Assembly: GCA_019925105.1 (NCBI GenBank) | Contig: JAHGAU010000018.1 | Location: 868,001-932,000 of the forward strand | From: Niebla homalea | Lineage: Eukaryota; Ascomycota; Lecanoromycetes; Lecanorales; Ramalinaceae | Direction: 5' to 3' | Length of the DNA: 64,000 nt | Shown here: piece by piece, positions 1-13,348 of the stretch | Layout of the letters: each line of letters opens with the position of its first letter | Numbering within the stretch: the first letter of the stretch is position 1 | The notes under the pieces: generated by a model | Database searches by the model: none | What the model was told of the DNA's origin: nothing | Seen by the model: only the letters and a program-made list of their open reading frames with translations | Made by a program: the position numbers and the translations under genes

Positions 1-965
1 TAATAGTTTCCGTTTACGTTCTTTAGTCTTTAATCCTTTTAATCCGCTTTATTACCGGTAGTTCTTTTTTATCTTTAAGGTTTTAAATACCCGTTTTTCG
101 GCGTAAATATTCTTAAATAATTTCCGTAAAATAAATTTAATATTAATATTTTATTTATTTTTAAAAATTTATATAATATTTTATATTTATTTATAAATCC
201 TTTTATAACGAAAGGTTCAATTTATCGTAATTAAAACTTTTTAAAATACGGAATTAAGGCTTTTTTATAATTAATGGTTTTTCCTTTAAAAAGTTTTATT
301 TTTTTATTTTTATTATATTTTTATCTATTTATTTTTTATTTTATCCGATTTCTTTTTTACCGTTTCTTTACCTTTTTATTGCTTTATTATATATTTTTGA
401 ATTATTTTATATATTACTTTATTATATAAGAAAAAGACCGTTAATCGTTTCTTCCGTAATATCCGTATTATTACAACTTTTATAAAACTTTTATATTTTA
501 AATTCGGTTTAATTTTAAAGAAAATATTAACCGGCGTATATCCGAAGTATTCGATATATTTTAAACTAATATTTAATTTATTTTTTTTATATCGATTTAA
601 TTAAGTTTTATTTATTATTTCCTTTTTTTATAACGTTTTTTCTTTTTCGATTATAAATTTTAATTATATTAATAAATTTATGAATTATACTCGGACCTAA
701 AATAAGCGTAATATTTATACGGTAAAACAAGTTATATATTTTATTATTAATAAATACTTTTCCGATATTTATATAGATAATTGAAAAAATTAAATAATAA
801 TTTAAATGTTTATTTAAAATAATAATTGTATTTTAAATTAAGTATTTTTATATATAAAATAATTATATAAAGCGGGAAAAGTAATTAACAATATTAAAAA
901 CGTAAAAAGGATAACGATCTAGAATATTATTTATTATTATTATTATTTAAGTTGATTTTTACGTA
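1..965 (-). other. Unclassified RIP-degraded repeat DNA
   Basis: This is T-rich sequence with almost no CA or TG. In 121-300 I count one CA, one TG and four CG against about thirty TA. The pyrimidine bias suggests that any former coding strand was the minus strand, and short minus-strand stretches free of stops occur around 420-600, but I recognise no domain. It does not match the LINE or Gypsy copies elsewhere in the window. It is interrupted on the right by the LINE that starts near 966. Confidence 0.5.
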
Positions 966-969
966 TGAA

Positions 970-2870
970 ATAACGACGAACAACGGGACCCCAGAGGTCA
1001 AAAACGATACACGCGTATATAGCTTAAGTAATAATAAGAATAATACTTTAAATGCAATAAACGGAAGTGGAATAATAATAAAAATAAAGGGGGAGGAAAA
1101 ATAAGCAATTTAAATTAATAGAAATAATAATAAATTATATAAATAACATAATAAATACAAAATAAAAAAGCCTTAAATTAAATAGGGAGTTTATAGTTAA
1201 TAAGATACGCGTAAAGGAATATATATAACGCGTAAAAATATTATTATAAAGGGTAATAAATAAAGGGCGGAGGGGACGAAAACGGTACACGGGGATAAAT
1301 AAGGGGTAAATAGAGGCGTAAAAAGCCTTATTAAGTATATATAAATTAAAAGAAAGTTAAATAAAAATAAAAAGATATTAAGTAAATAAAAATAAGTTAT
1401 AAAAAGAAATAGTTATTAAATACGTAAAAGAAAAATAAAAAAAAAGGAAATAATAAAAGCGTTAAAAAGCTTCCTTATAATTATATAGAAAAATATTACG
1501 TTAAAGACTTAATTAATATTATAAATCGGGTTATAGGGAATAAAAGACTTTTACGTAAATATAAGGAGAAATTTAAGGAAATTAAAAAGGCTATATAGAA
1601 CTTAAAAGGTAATAGTAAAAACGTTAATAAATAAAGGCGAAAAAAAATAAAAAGGATATATATAAAGTAAAAGAATAACGGGGGAAACTTTAAAAAAAGG
1701 AGCGGGAATAAGTTAAGTAATAAAAACCGTAAAAACGACGTTAACGTTAATAATAAAAAAAATAAAGGTAAAGGAGAAAATAATAATATTAAGGAAAATA
1801 AAGATAATAACCGTATAATTATTAAGTGAAAAAAAAAAGAATATAATAATAAAAATAAACTTATTATAATTAATAAAAATATTTAAAATAACGGGAAAGT
1901 TATTAATAAAATAAATTATTACGATATATAAATTATAAAGCGGAGATATTTTCCTTAATATAGCCTTATTAAAGGTAAAAAAAAGGCTAAAAAAGTTAAA
2001 AGGCTAAATTAATAAAAAAGGGTATAAAACGGTAAAGGTATTAAGGTAATCCTTTATTATCGTAGTAAACGGGATATATTTAATAAGGTTTATGGGGGAG
2101 GAAAGGGAAATTACTTTAAAACGGATAAAAAAGGAAAATATGGTTTTTTATTTTAAATTAAAGATTATTAATTATAGTTTCTTTTTTATAATAAAAAAAT
2201 TAAACGTTTTTAATTATATAAAGAGATACTTTACGGTTATTTTAAGCGTAACGTTAATAAAGATATATAATAATATTTTTAATAAAAAAATAATAAAAAA
2301 TAAGTTTTTTAAATTAATAAAACCTTAAAATTAAATAATAGATATTTATTAATACTTTAAATATTAAGGATACGGATATATTATTATAAAGTACCTTAAT
2401 AATATAAAATATATAATATATATTAAAAAATATAATACGTATAAATACGTTAACTTAATAATAAAAAACTTAATAAAAAACGCGTTAAAATATATAACGT
2501 ATAATAATAATAATTATTTAACATAGGACTTATAATATATAATAAGAATAAAAAAAACTTAACGTAAAAAGATTAGGATAATAATTAAGGTTTAACGTTA
2601 TAACTTATATAAATTTAAATTAATAAAATAATTAAAAATAATTTTAAAATATAAATAAAGCTTATTAAACGGGGAAAAATAAAGTATAATAATTAATAAC
2701 GTAAAAAAAAGGAAGCTTATAATAATATTAACTTTTAAGGTTAACCGTCCGACCAAGATTACTATTATAATAAAAAGATTAAAATAAATAATACTTAATT
2801 TTAAAAAGAAATTATTTATATAAATAAAAGTTAATAAAAAGAATTTAACGGATATTAATATTTAATATAT
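970..2870 (+). pseudogene. LINE ORF1 remnant (gag-like, CCHC knuckle)
   Basis: This is the first frame of the LINE, about 630 codons if intact, encoding the nucleic-acid-binding chaperone that coats the element RNA. The N-terminus reads like ATNNGTPEVKNDTRVYS after the mutated start. A lysine/arginine-rich middle follows. A zinc-knuckle remnant lies near 2495-2545; it is clearest in the sister copy at 44634-44679, where the pattern is C-x2-C-x3-G-(H/Y)-L-I-W-D-x2-(C/Y), as in ascomycete LINE ORF1 proteins. A stop-free stretch at 2092-2328 survives by chance inside this frame and includes YFTVILSVTLIKIYNNI. Its in-frame ATG is internal, so it is not a separate gene. CAG/CAA/TGG codons have become stops throughout. 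Confidence 0.75.
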
Positions 2871-5800
2871 TTATATTTTTAAGGATAATATAATATAATA
2901 TATATATAGAAATAATTAAAGTTATAATATTAATATTTAAATTTAAAAAAAAAACAAAGAATATTAATATTATAATAATATAAAAACCGTTATATAATCC
3001 GTATATTTACTCTTTAATTAACCTAGGAAATAATTTCTATTTAATCTTTAAGGGTAATAAAATAACGTAAATATATTTCTTTATTAATAAAAAATTAAAT
3101 ATAAATAATTAAAACGTTATTTATTACGGAGGGAACCTATATATACTCCGGATTATATAAAAAAGGGATATTAAAAGTATTTTAAATATTTATAATATAT
3201 ATAATCCGTTACCGATTAATAAGAAAAACCTTTTATAATCCTATTACTTAAAGATATTATAATTATATTTAATAAATATTTTTTAATAAAAAACTTTAAT
3301 CTTTATTATATTTAATAAAACGAAGACGGTTATATAATTAATTATATTAAATTTAAGGAATTATTAATAATTTTTATACCGTTTAATCTTACGTTATTAA
3401 CGTTAAAAAGGGTTATTATATAAAAAAGTTATAAACTTAGGATTATAATTAACTTAATATTTAACTTGGAAAATATTATTAACTTAATTATTATATACGG
3501 ACCTTAAAAGGACCTAAAATATAATTTAAATTACGTCTTAATATAAATAACTTTAAATTAGTTTATTAACGTAATTCCGTTTTTACCGTTTAAATAAATA
3601 TAAAAAATAATTAAAGAAGTTAAAATATTAATAAAAGTAATAAAAATAATATCCTAATTAACGGAGCTCCTTCAATTTAATAATAAAGAATAAATTAACC
3701 GTTTTATAAAGTAAATAATAAAAACTTTAAATAAAATAATTAATATTATAATCTTAATAATAAAGCCGTTTTAAAGAGTTAAAACCTATTAAAACGAAAA
3801 ATATATAAAGGCGATTATAAAGGTAAAAATACTTATAAAGTAAATTATTAAGTATAAAAACTGGGAGACGTTTTAATAATTAAAAAAAGCTTAAAAAGAA
3901 AAGGAAAGAATTATCCGGAAGGTTAAATAAATATATTTCCGGGCTATAATATATAATTCAGCGGTTTCCTTTTATAATATTTAAAAGTTAATAAAATACA
4001 ATAAAGAATAAAGTAAAAAACTTAAATTTATCCTTAAGTTTTTACCCTTAAAAAGACTAAACGGTATAATAATAAACATTTTTGACGGTAAAATTAAGGC
4101 TCTTAAAAAGGCGTTTTTTCCTTTATTACCGGAAGTTAACCTAATAGATATTAACGGTATAATATATCCTAAATTAATAATAATAAATAAAATAATAATC
4201 TAAGAAATAATAATTAAAGTAATTAATAAATTAAAGAAAAATAAGGCCCCCGGATTTAACGGTATATTAAATAAGTTCCTATCCATAATAATATTATTAT
4301 TTAAAAAGGTCTTTATTTACTTATTTTAAGCTTACTTTAATATAGGATATTACCCTTATAAATTCAAAAAGGCCAAGATAATTATCCTTAAGAAACCGGT
4401 TAAATTAAATTATTTAAAAATAAAATTATATAAATCCATAATACTCCTTTATACGTTAAGGAAGGCTTTAAAAATAGTAATTATAAAGATCTTAAATAAT
4501 TATATAAAAAAATATAAATTACTTTTTAATTAATAAATAAAAATAAAAAGAAAATAATTAACGGAAATAGCTCTTAAAAACTTAATTAATAATATATATA
4601 CGGTATAAAACTATAGGAAAAGGTATATTATGAGTTTTTTTCTCTTAAATATTATAGGGGCGTTTAATAAAATAAATTATTAAAGGTTACTATATAATTT
4701 ACGGGAAAAACAAGTCTTATTTTTCTTTATAAATTAAATAAAAAGTTTTTTAAATAATTAAATAACGTTAATTAACCTAAGATAGAAGATAAATACGATA
4801 AAGCCTATAATAATAGGGATTCCTTAGGGGTTATTTATTTCCTTAATCTTATTCTTATTCTTTAACGGTTTATTTATTAAAAACTTAATAAAATTAAAAT
4901 AAAAAATTTAAATAAAGAACTTTATTAATAATATTTACTTTTTAATTTATAATGGGTTTATTTATATAAATTATTTAAAGCTAAAATAAACTTATAAAGT
5001 TTATTTATAATAAATAAAGATATATAAGGCTTAATTTATTTTATATAAATATAAGCTTATTTATATAATAAAGAACCTAAAGTTATATAATATAATAATT
5101 CTAGTAAACTTAAATAATATAACGGTAAAACCGGAAACCAATATTAAAATACTTAGTTTATAAATTAATAAGAAACTAGATTAAAAAAACTATATAAGAA
5201 AGGTTTTATAAAAGAAAGGCTTTATTTATTTTATAGCGTTAACGTAAAAAGCTATTTTATAAAAGGCTAAAACCGTTTATTAAGCGGTTATAAAGCTTAT
5301 AATAATATACATAATAGCTATTTAATACGTACTTAAAAATATACTTAAATATAAGAAAAAGCCCGTCCGGTAATTATAAAAGGTCCAAAATTCATACTTA
5401 AAAGTAATAAGTAAAATATATAAAACGACTTTTATCCCGATATTAGAATCCGAGGTTTTTATATTATTAATAAAGCTGGCCTTAAATTAAATAATCGCTT
5501 AAGTAAAACTTAAAAAAGGTATAAACTTAGCTATATTAATAGGAAATAAACGTATTTACCAGAATTATAAAAGGCCTTAAATAAGAAAACGCAGAAAAAT
5601 AATACTTACCTCCCCTATAGAAGTTAAATTAAAGTAAGTTAAAAAAGAGGTTAATCTAGCTTATATTTAAGAAGTTAATATAGGAATATATAAATTCTTA
5701 CTTAAAGTAAAAACGGCGGAAAAAAAGAAAACCGTAAAAATAAAGTTAATAACGATTACCCTATAAATTATAAAAAGGTAAATAAAGCGTTAACGTAAAT

Positions 5801-6240
5801 ATAAAGAATCGATCCCTTAAAGATAATAATACTTAACGTTAAATAACGATAAGGTTATTAATAAGTATCTCCGGCGTTATAGAATTATAAAAAAAGATAA
5901 TAACGCGTTAATAATCTAACTCCGGATAAATAAAAATAACTTAATTTATTTCCTTTTTATCGTATATACCGGTAACCGGATTAACGTTAATTATAAATAT
6001 AAATAATAAAAATAGGACGTTATATATATATTAATCTTTTATTTATTATTTAAGGAGCGTAAACCGGAATTAATTAAAAAGGTAAGGATTAACGATTATC
6101 GTTAAATAGTTATTAATAAAAAAAGTATTAAGGCGGCCGCCAGATTTATAATAATTATAGGTTTATTATTATAATTCAGCTTAATTAGGGAAATAAATAA
6201 AGTGGTTAAGAACTTAACTAAGAAACCTCGTTATTAACCC
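2870..6240 (+). pseudogene. LINE ORF2 remnant: endonuclease-reverse transcriptase
   Basis: This is the polyprotein of target-primed retrotransposition. The start is set by the endonuclease opening, best seen in sister copy A2 as LRV(M)QYNVHKEA, followed by NVNIITIQKPS-like sequence (the family's D-I-x-A-I-Q-E-P). The KDFNLYY-WDEDG stretch near 3280-3345 matches the endonuclease GDFNLHH-W motif. The RT part shows APGFNGI near 4246-4266, LLNIIGAFNKINY near 4640-4680, and FINNIYFLIYN near 4919-4950, which is the mutated FVDD box. A thumb-like region follows, then a C-terminal region with (Y)TGNR.NVNYKYKWQK spacing like the terminal Cys/His knuckle of fungal LINEs. I see no RNase H domain. Stops from RIP break every domain. 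Confidence 0.8.
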
Positions 6241-6722
6241 GGGGGTAAAAAGTAATAACGGGAAAACTATACTTAATAAGGGGCTAAAGGGGCTATAAAT
6301 ACCGGAGTAATATAAGAAGCGATACTATATCGGTTAGTGAAGTTATATAAATAAGATAATAATAATATATATATTAATAAAGATATTTAATAATATAATC
6401 GGAATTTTAAAACTTTAATATTAAATAAACCCGTAAAGTAATAAAAGAATAATAAGTTTAAAAATAACCTTTAAGTAAATTCAATTATAATATTATAGGT
6501 TTTCTTAGAAAAAATATATAAATAAATTCCTATTCTTTAAATAACTATAAATGCTTTTAACCTTTAAGACGTAAATAAAGGCTGGGTAAATACCGGTTTT
6601 TAATCCTAACGTTATAGATATCAGGTTTTTTACGATTATTAATAAGGTTAAATAACCGAATATTAAGGAACGCCGGAATTAACTTAATTAAATTTATAGT
6701 ATAAATTAATTAATTAATCAAT

Positions 6723-6814
6723 ATTAAAAACGTATTTATAATTTATTTCTTTTTCAAATAATCTAATAAAGTTTACTCTGAAAAAATCGAATAAAGTTTT
6801 AATTTTAATAAATA
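6723..6814. other. Spacer between LINE A and the Gypsy element
   Basis: This is 92 bp of AT-rich sequence between the LINE tail and the Gypsy 3' LTR. Its last five bases, AAATA at 6810-6814, form the left target-site duplication of the Gypsy element. Nothing else is recognisable. Confidence 0.6.
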
Positions 6815-7010
6815 TATTAGGGACTTAGGGAAATATAGTTCTGAATATAAGTAAATTTTAATTATAAAGATAAAACATATATAATTTATATATATAAAAG
6901 CATATAGTATATCGCGCTAGGCTTAATCGGGTTAATACGGGTAATAAGCGAAAAGCTTATATAAGTAAGCTAAAGAACCATATAATATAAATAAAGGTAA
7001 TTCTTTTATA
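6815..7010 (-). repeat. Gypsy 3' LTR
   Basis: This repeat is collinear with 13153-13348; the shared core includes TATATCGCGCTAGGC and GGTAATAAGCGA. It is the downstream LTR because the polypurine tract abuts its right edge, which is the 5' side on the minus strand. Compared with the other LTR it has more C-to-T and G-to-A changes, for example CGGGTTAATACGG where the partner has CGGGTTAGCGCCGG. Confidence 0.9.
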
Positions 7011-7011
7011 T

Positions 7012-7027
7012 AACCTTCCTTTCTAGG
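7012..7027 (-). other. Gypsy polypurine tract
   Basis: On the minus strand this reads TAGAAAGGAAGGTTA and sits immediately before the 3' LTR. That is the place and composition expected for the plus-strand primer of reverse transcription. Confidence 0.75.
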
Positions 7028-7299
7028 TAATAAGCTCCGTTAAGCTATTACTTATAACGTTAAGTATATTAAATATACTGACGGTAATAAACGTAACGCT
7101 TCCTTAATCGGGTAAAGAATTTTAATTTACTTTAACTTAACGGCGTAATTATTAAATCGGGATTTATTAAGTAAATATTAACGAGTTAATAACATAATAA
7201 ATATAAATATTTAATCGTCGGGAGTTATAAAAGAAGGGTATAAGCCCGGCTTCTTAAGGTATATTTAATAAAAGTCGGCGACGAAGCTTAAATAATTTA

Positions 7300-10200
7300 T
7301 AATTTTTATTTAAATTTATTATAATAATTTCATATTTTAATTATCCGTATTCACGTATATAATTTTATATATTAAATATCTTTTCTTATCCGTTAATAAG
7401 TTTTTTATTCGTTTATCCTTTTTTAAATCGATTATTTATAACCCTATATATTCCTTTTATTTTTTATGTTTATTTACTTTTATTATTAACGGTAATATAA
7501 TTCTTTAGCCCGGTAATAAATCGTTATTATTTAAATATAAAAATTAAAGATAAAAAACCGGGTAAACTTTAATAAGTTTAAAGAAATTAAATTTATATAC
7601 CGCCCCGCCGTTTATTACTTTTATAATTTTAAAAGGATTTAGATTTTTATAATTTAATAAGTTCGAAAATCGCGTTATTTTAATATTTTTTATATTTAAT
7701 ATAATTATATCGCTTATTCGGAATTTTTATATTAATTATTTATAATTATTTACGTAATACGCTTATTTTACTTAAGATTATTAACGTTTATTCCGTAAGT
7801 ACTATTTTAAATTCTTTATTTTATTCGTAAGTAATTCTTTAATCTTTACTTTATTCCGGGCTATTAATACTTAAAATAAATCTTTAATAAGTACTTTTAT
7901 TTTAGATCTTAAACTATAGCTTTTCGTTATAAAAAAAGGTAAAAAACCGGTAAAAACGTTGAAATCTGAATTCACTTTAAATTCCGTAATAAATAAAAAA
8001 TTTATTTAATCGTTTTAATTATAGTTAATATATATTCTTAAATATTACTTTAAATTAATATTTATATTTTTAATTTATCCGTTAATTCTTAAATAAAATA
8101 AAGTTAATAGCTTCGGTTTTATACCGATACGTTTATATAGTTTTTATTAAAAGTAAAATATAAATTATAAGTTACGGTCGGAAATAATTAATTTAAAATA
8201 AACCTTTTCTCTTTATATTTAATTTACGAACGCTTAAATAATTATAAAAATCTTAAAAGAATTAAATACGCAGAATTTCTTTTTTTTATTAAACGGTCGA
8301 TTATTATTATAACGTATTTATATATTTGACCGTAACGTTAATACTTAAATAGTAAAGTCGATTAAAATATCTATTTAATATTAATTTAAAATAAAAAGAA
8401 ACTTAAGTAATTTTTATTTCTTTTTTTTATAAGATTTTATTTTCTTATAAGTATAATAATTCTTAATAAAGCGGGCTATTATATTTATAATATTTAACTA
8501 ATAATATTATAATCCGACCCTTTTATAAGTCGATATTTTATTTATATAATTATTTATTAAAGCGTTATATAAAAGTCTTGAAATTTTAATACGTAAATTA
8601 ATATTAATTAAAGGTATTTATAAACGGTTATATACGTAAATTATACCGTTTAAAACTTTATAATATTTTAATTTCAACTTTAAATTATCCTTCTTTATAA
8701 TATTTAAAAGGATTTTCTTAACGCCCGATTTTTTTATATTTATAATATATTAAATTATCTTATCCTTTTCATATATTATTTATAGTCGCTATATGAATTT
8801 ACTTTAAAATAATAAAGTTATTATTAAGTAATTTTTTTATTAATTCTTTACCTGAAATTTTATTTTTAAGACTTTACGTAAACGATTCTTTAATAAACTC
8901 CCCGTTTACGTTAATCTTTTTATTTAAAACGTAAATTATAATAATAATTTTAACGAGTCCGTATTTCGCTTTATTAATTAATATATTTATAAGGTTAAGC
9001 TTTAAACGGGGGTCGATGTTACTAGAATAAAGGATCGTTTAACGTTAATAATATAATTTAAAATGTTAATATTTTTAAGAAAATTATTAGGATATTTAGT
9101 TAAATTATTAAATTACGTTTTTTATTTTTTTAATTAATAAATAATTTAAAAATTAAAATTTTAAAAGGAATTTAACTTAATAAACTTTACGATTATTTAA
9201 TTATTTTAATAATATAAAGTATTAAAAATTCTTATAATCCGTAATAATATAAACGGGGTTTCCGATAAACGTACTTATAAGTTTAAAGTATTAACTTTTA
9301 AATAATTTTACGATAGTAAAAAGTTCTTTATTGTGAATTTCGTAATTATATTTTTAAAAAGTTATTTCCTTTAAAAAGAATATAACCGGGCGTAATATTT
9401 TATCCAAATTTATTTAAAATAAAATTACTATAATAATATAATTTAACGTATTAATTTTAATTTATATTTTTTTTATTTAAATTAAAGTTTATAAAGATTA
9501 ATATTATAGTTAAAGCGGGCTTAAATATTTTAAATAACGCTTATTAAATATTATTTAAAATCTATAAGTATTAAAAGTCTTAAACTTATAAAAACTTTAT
9601 AACTTTTATTAATAAAACCGTTATTCTTAAATATCTGAATATAAAGCGCGGATAAAAGTTTATAAAGCTTAAAAAAAGGCTTATATATCCTTCGTATAAC
9701 GAGGTATTTTCTATTATTTTATTATTTAATCTTTTTAAAATTTATTTTTAATTTATCCGTAAGAATATTAAAAAAATACTTAATTTAAATAATATTAAAG
9801 TTATATTTATCGATATTAAAAAAGAGTTTAACTTTTTTAATTTATCTAATATTATGTAGATATTACGTAGATATTTTTTTTTGAAGTATTATAAATAAAT
9901 GAATTATTTAAATATATTATATAAAATACGTTAAAATACTCTTATAAAATTTCATTAATAAAAAATTAAAAAGTATTTAAAATATTATATAATTTAAAGA
10001 ATATAATTATGTATTCGTATAGCTTATATCTTATTAAAAAAATAATTTCTTATTTATATTTTTTTTATTTTATTTTTATTAAATACGGCAATAATATTAA
10101 ACTTCATATATAAGTTAATTTAATAAAGCTTCGAAAGCGTATCTTTAATTATTAATAACGTATTATAGTTTTTAATAATTAAAATATTTAAAACTTGATA

Positions 10201-11000
10201 ATCGACGTAAACTTTTAAGTTACCGTCGGGTTTTTTAATGATTAAAATAAAGGCAATATAAAGAAACGTATTAAATTTAATATATTTTTTATTTAATATT
10301 TTATTAATATACTTTTTAATAATTATAGTTGATTTTCTTAATATATTATATACTTTTTTTCTTAAAAGTATAGTTCTCTTTTTTAAGTTAATTCTATAAT
10401 TAATAATTTAAAAAGAAAATAATTTATTAATTTTCTTCAGATTTTATACTTTAAGTTACGGATAAAATTTAATAAAAATTTTCTTCTTTAAATCCTTTTT
10501 TAAAATAAAAGTCTTTATAATTTTTATAAAAAATTTCTTTTAATCCTCCGTTATAATAACGGCGACGTTTATTGTAATAATTACTATTATTTTATCCCGA
10601 ATATTTAATATTTTAAAATATTTAAATTATATAAAGATAATTTCATTTTTTTTACGTTTAATTATTTTTATAAATATCTTTATAATATTTTCTTAAAAAA
10701 GTGGTTTCTTTTTCGGTTTATTTTTACTATTATTATAAATTATAATAAACTTTAATTATATGAGGTAGTATCTTATATAATAATCCGAATTAAAGGTTAA
10801 AAAGCGATTAAAAATTTCGATTTAAAATCCTATAACTTTAATTATAATATTTTTAATATAAAATCGAAATTTTTTAAAAAAATAATCATATACGATAACT
10901 CGTTTAAATGATATTTTTTTCATTTAAAGATAACTTTTATTATTTATATAATATTCGGGGTATATTTATTATTTTTTAAGTTTAACCGGTAAAACTTTAT
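7300..11000 (-). pseudogene. pol: Gypsy pol remnant: RT, RNase H, integrase
   Basis: Read on the minus strand, the RT begins near 10255 with ILIIKKPDGNL, VYVDYQVLN and IIKDTLSKL, matching the family's VKKPDGSLR-CVDYR-LN-PLPLIDE blocks. IIYLNNSFIYN near 9890-9925 is the YLDD active site after two Asp-to-Asn (G-to-A) changes. RNase H follows: YEIHNKELFTIV at about 9312-9350 and NPVYIITDYKNF at about 9211-9264. Integrase core pieces are IIIDRLIKK near 8285-8310 and LIISDRNLQF near 8165-8190, corresponding to VVVDRLTK and IVSDRGPQF. Sequence between 7300 and 7700 could hold the integrase C-terminus or a chromodomain, but I cannot show it. Stops interrupt all domains. Confidence 0.85.
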
Positions 11001-13080
11001 TAACGGTACCGTTATTAAATTATACTTATTAACAAAAAACGTATTAATAAAGTTATATATAAATATTTTAATATTTATAAGGCATTTTATACGTTATATA
11101 CTTTATAACGAAATAAGTTATTTTTAAAATTAAATTATCGGCTGAATTAAATTAAGTTATCGGAATTTAGATAATATAAAGAAAAATATAGTATTACGAA
11201 TTATTATTTTTACTTGAATTAATTAATTTTATTATATATTATTATCTAAAGTTTTTAAAGATAATTTAAATTAAAATTTATTCCTTTTCCGAATTCTATA
11301 ATTCAGCTTTAAGTATTTTAATAAATTTAAGTTATAAAGATATTTTTTTTATTAAATATTTATCTTTTATCTTTATACGGTACTTTATTATCGTTAAAAC
11401 GGTAACTTATATTACCGTACTTAAAGTAACGATCCTTTTTACGGAGTCTCGTAAAAAGTTAATTAAAATATATAGTCCCGATAAAGTATTTATTAAAATA
11501 TAGCGTTTTTATCGATTTATCGTTTTATGCTTTCCACTTAATATTAGTTTTTTAACGTTTAAGCTATTATAATATTTATCGTTTTCTATTTCAGCTTATT
11601 AAAGGTTTAAGTTATATTAGCGTATATATTATATAAGTCTTTAAGTGTATAATAAATTATATTATTTACGAACTTAAATCGTAATCGGTTATTAATAATA
11701 CGTTTTAAAGTAGCTATTATATAAAGTTCGCTTAAATTTAAAAACGAAATTATTATAATAAATTTAACGTAAAACTTATCGAGAGTTTCTTAAAGTTTAA
11801 TAATTTTTATTTTAAATTTAAATTTAAAATTATATAATAAAGTATTTAATTTCGCGAATTAATTATATTTACCGAATATATTATATAAGTTTTTGAGTAT
11901 TCTATTTATTGTTATATATAGATTAATTATTTTTTGTATAGAATAAATTTTTATAACTTAAAAGGTACTTTTTTATAGTAATTTTTAATATATTTTATTT
12001 TATTTTTCTTAATAAAAAATAAAATTACGTTTTAACTTAATTTAGCGTTTAACGTAAACTTTTTTACGTTTTAGTTATCGGTAAAACTCTTAAAGTCGCC
12101 GGGATTTCGGTATTTTCGGTTCGTATTAAATATTATGGCAACGTTTAAAAGATAAATTAATACGCTTATTAAGGTTCCGATAAATATATTATATATAAGC
12201 TTGAAATTTTTATTTTTAAAGTTATTAAGATTTTTAAATATTTTTAAATTAATATGATTAAGTTTTACAATTTTAGCTTTTAATTTAAATACTTTTTAGC
12301 GGTTAAAATTAGCTTCGCGGCGATAGTTTATATATATACGTTTAATACGTTTAAGATCTTTTTAATAAATAATAAATTAAAATTCCGTATTTACTTAAAA
12401 ATATTCTACCGAAATAAATTAAATTTTTAAAGTATTTACCTTTTATTTAAGTTTAGTATTATCCGTATTAAGGTTTAAGACTCGTATAATTATATTTATA
12501 ATTATTTTACTTTATAATTTAAAGTTTTCATTAATTATTTCTTAAAGTTCCTCGTGGTTATAATATTTTAATACTATATTCCCGTTATCGTAAATGAACA
12601 GTTAAATCTTTATATCCTTTACGTTTAAGGTATATCTTTTAGCCCGTTTTTTAAAGCTTTTCGTTTATTATTAACGAGCCGTTAAAAAAATAATATAAGT
12701 TCTATCTTTTTTTTTATTATCTTAATTTATTTCGTTTTTTAAATCTTTATTTAGGTAGTAAATAGACTATACTAACGCTATTCTTATATTCTTAGCTATA
12801 AATACCGGTATAATTAAGGTTTGGTTTATAAGTACTTTAATACCGGTTCCGAGTTCTTTATTTATTGTTTTATTATTTTATATTATCTATTAACTATCTT
12901 TTAATAAAGGGTTATCGAAGAATCCGTTTATTATAAATTTTGTCCTTAAGCTTAAAAATCGTATTATCTTAAATATATTACCTTAAGTAATACTTAATAA
13001 TATAATATACGGAGTACTCTTTCGGCTTTAAATACGATTAATATAGGACGCTTTTTTTCGGTTATTTTATTTATTTGGTA
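11000..13080 (-). pseudogene. gag: Probable Gypsy gag/protease region, degraded
   Basis: This is the 2-kb segment between the 5' LTR and the RT of the Gypsy element. By position it should encode the capsid/nucleocapsid polyprotein and the aspartic protease. The minus-strand purine bias continues, but RIP has erased clear zinc-knuckle or DTG protease motifs, so the call rests on position alone. The 13080-13152 stretch is the leader between LTR and gag; I could not identify a tRNA-complementary primer site in it. Confidence 0.5.
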
Positions 13081-13152
13081 TAATACGCTCCCCTTTAGCG
13101 GCTCTTACTTAAAGAGTAGTCGCTATTACTTTTAAAGTAATAATTAGAATTA

Positions 13153-13348
13153 TATTAAAGACTTAAAGAAGTATAGTTCTAAATATAAGTAAATTTTAAA
13201 TATAAAGGTATAGTATATATAATTTGTATATATAAAAGTATAAAGTATATCGCGCTAGGCCCAATCGGGTTAGCGCCGGTAATAAGCGAGAGGCTTATAA
13301 AAGTGAGCCGAAGAGCCGCAAAATATAAGTAAAGGTAATTGCTTTATA
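13153..13348 (-). repeat. Gypsy 5' LTR
   Basis: This LTR is upstream on the minus strand and keeps more original GC than its partner (CGCGCTAGGCCCAATCGGG, GTGAGCCGAAGAGCCGC). At 196 bp it has the same length as the 3' LTR. AAATA follows directly at 13349-13353, duplicating the target site found at 6810-6814. Confidence 0.9.

Larger units (their letters stand above)
966..6722 (+). mobile_element. Full-length LINE (copy A), RIP-degraded
   Basis: This non-LTR retrotransposon of about 5.76 kb is collinear over its whole length with 47435-53200 (same strand) and with 29493-35275 (opposite strand). The first codon, ATA at 970-972, aligns with the ATG seen in the reverse-strand copy that begins near 35250. 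ORF1 ends around 2870, ORF2 runs to about 6240, and roughly 480 bp of 3' untranslated sequence follow. The 3' end carries the block shared by every copy (TAACGTTA, ATCAGGTTTTT, CGCCGGAATTAAC) and a short tail of AATT/AATC repeats instead of poly-A. Both ORFs are riddled with TAA/TAG. Only ACGTAT is shared by the two flanks, so I do not claim a target duplication for this copy. Confidence 0.9.
6815..13348 (-). mobile_element. Complete Ty3/Gypsy LTR retrotransposon, RIP-degraded
   Basis: This 6.5-kb element lies on the minus strand. Direct terminal repeats of 196 bp lie at 6815-7010 and 13153-13348, and AAATA flanks both sides (6810-6814 and 13349-13353). Domain order on the minus strand is putative gag, RT, RNase H, integrase, which is the Gypsy order (Copia has integrase before RT). 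A purine tract sits directly against the 3' LTR. LTR ends read TA...TA, as expected from TG...CA after RIP. The interior is deeply mutated and cannot encode a working protein. Confidence 0.9.

Noticed and set aside
2092..2328. 78-codon open frame
   Set aside because: It is in the frame of LINE ORF1 and flanked by RIP stops; the ATG is internal. It is a surviving piece, not a gene.
966..6728. Target duplication for LINE copy A
   Set aside because: Only ACGTAT is shared by the two flanks; too short to claim in AT-rich DNA.
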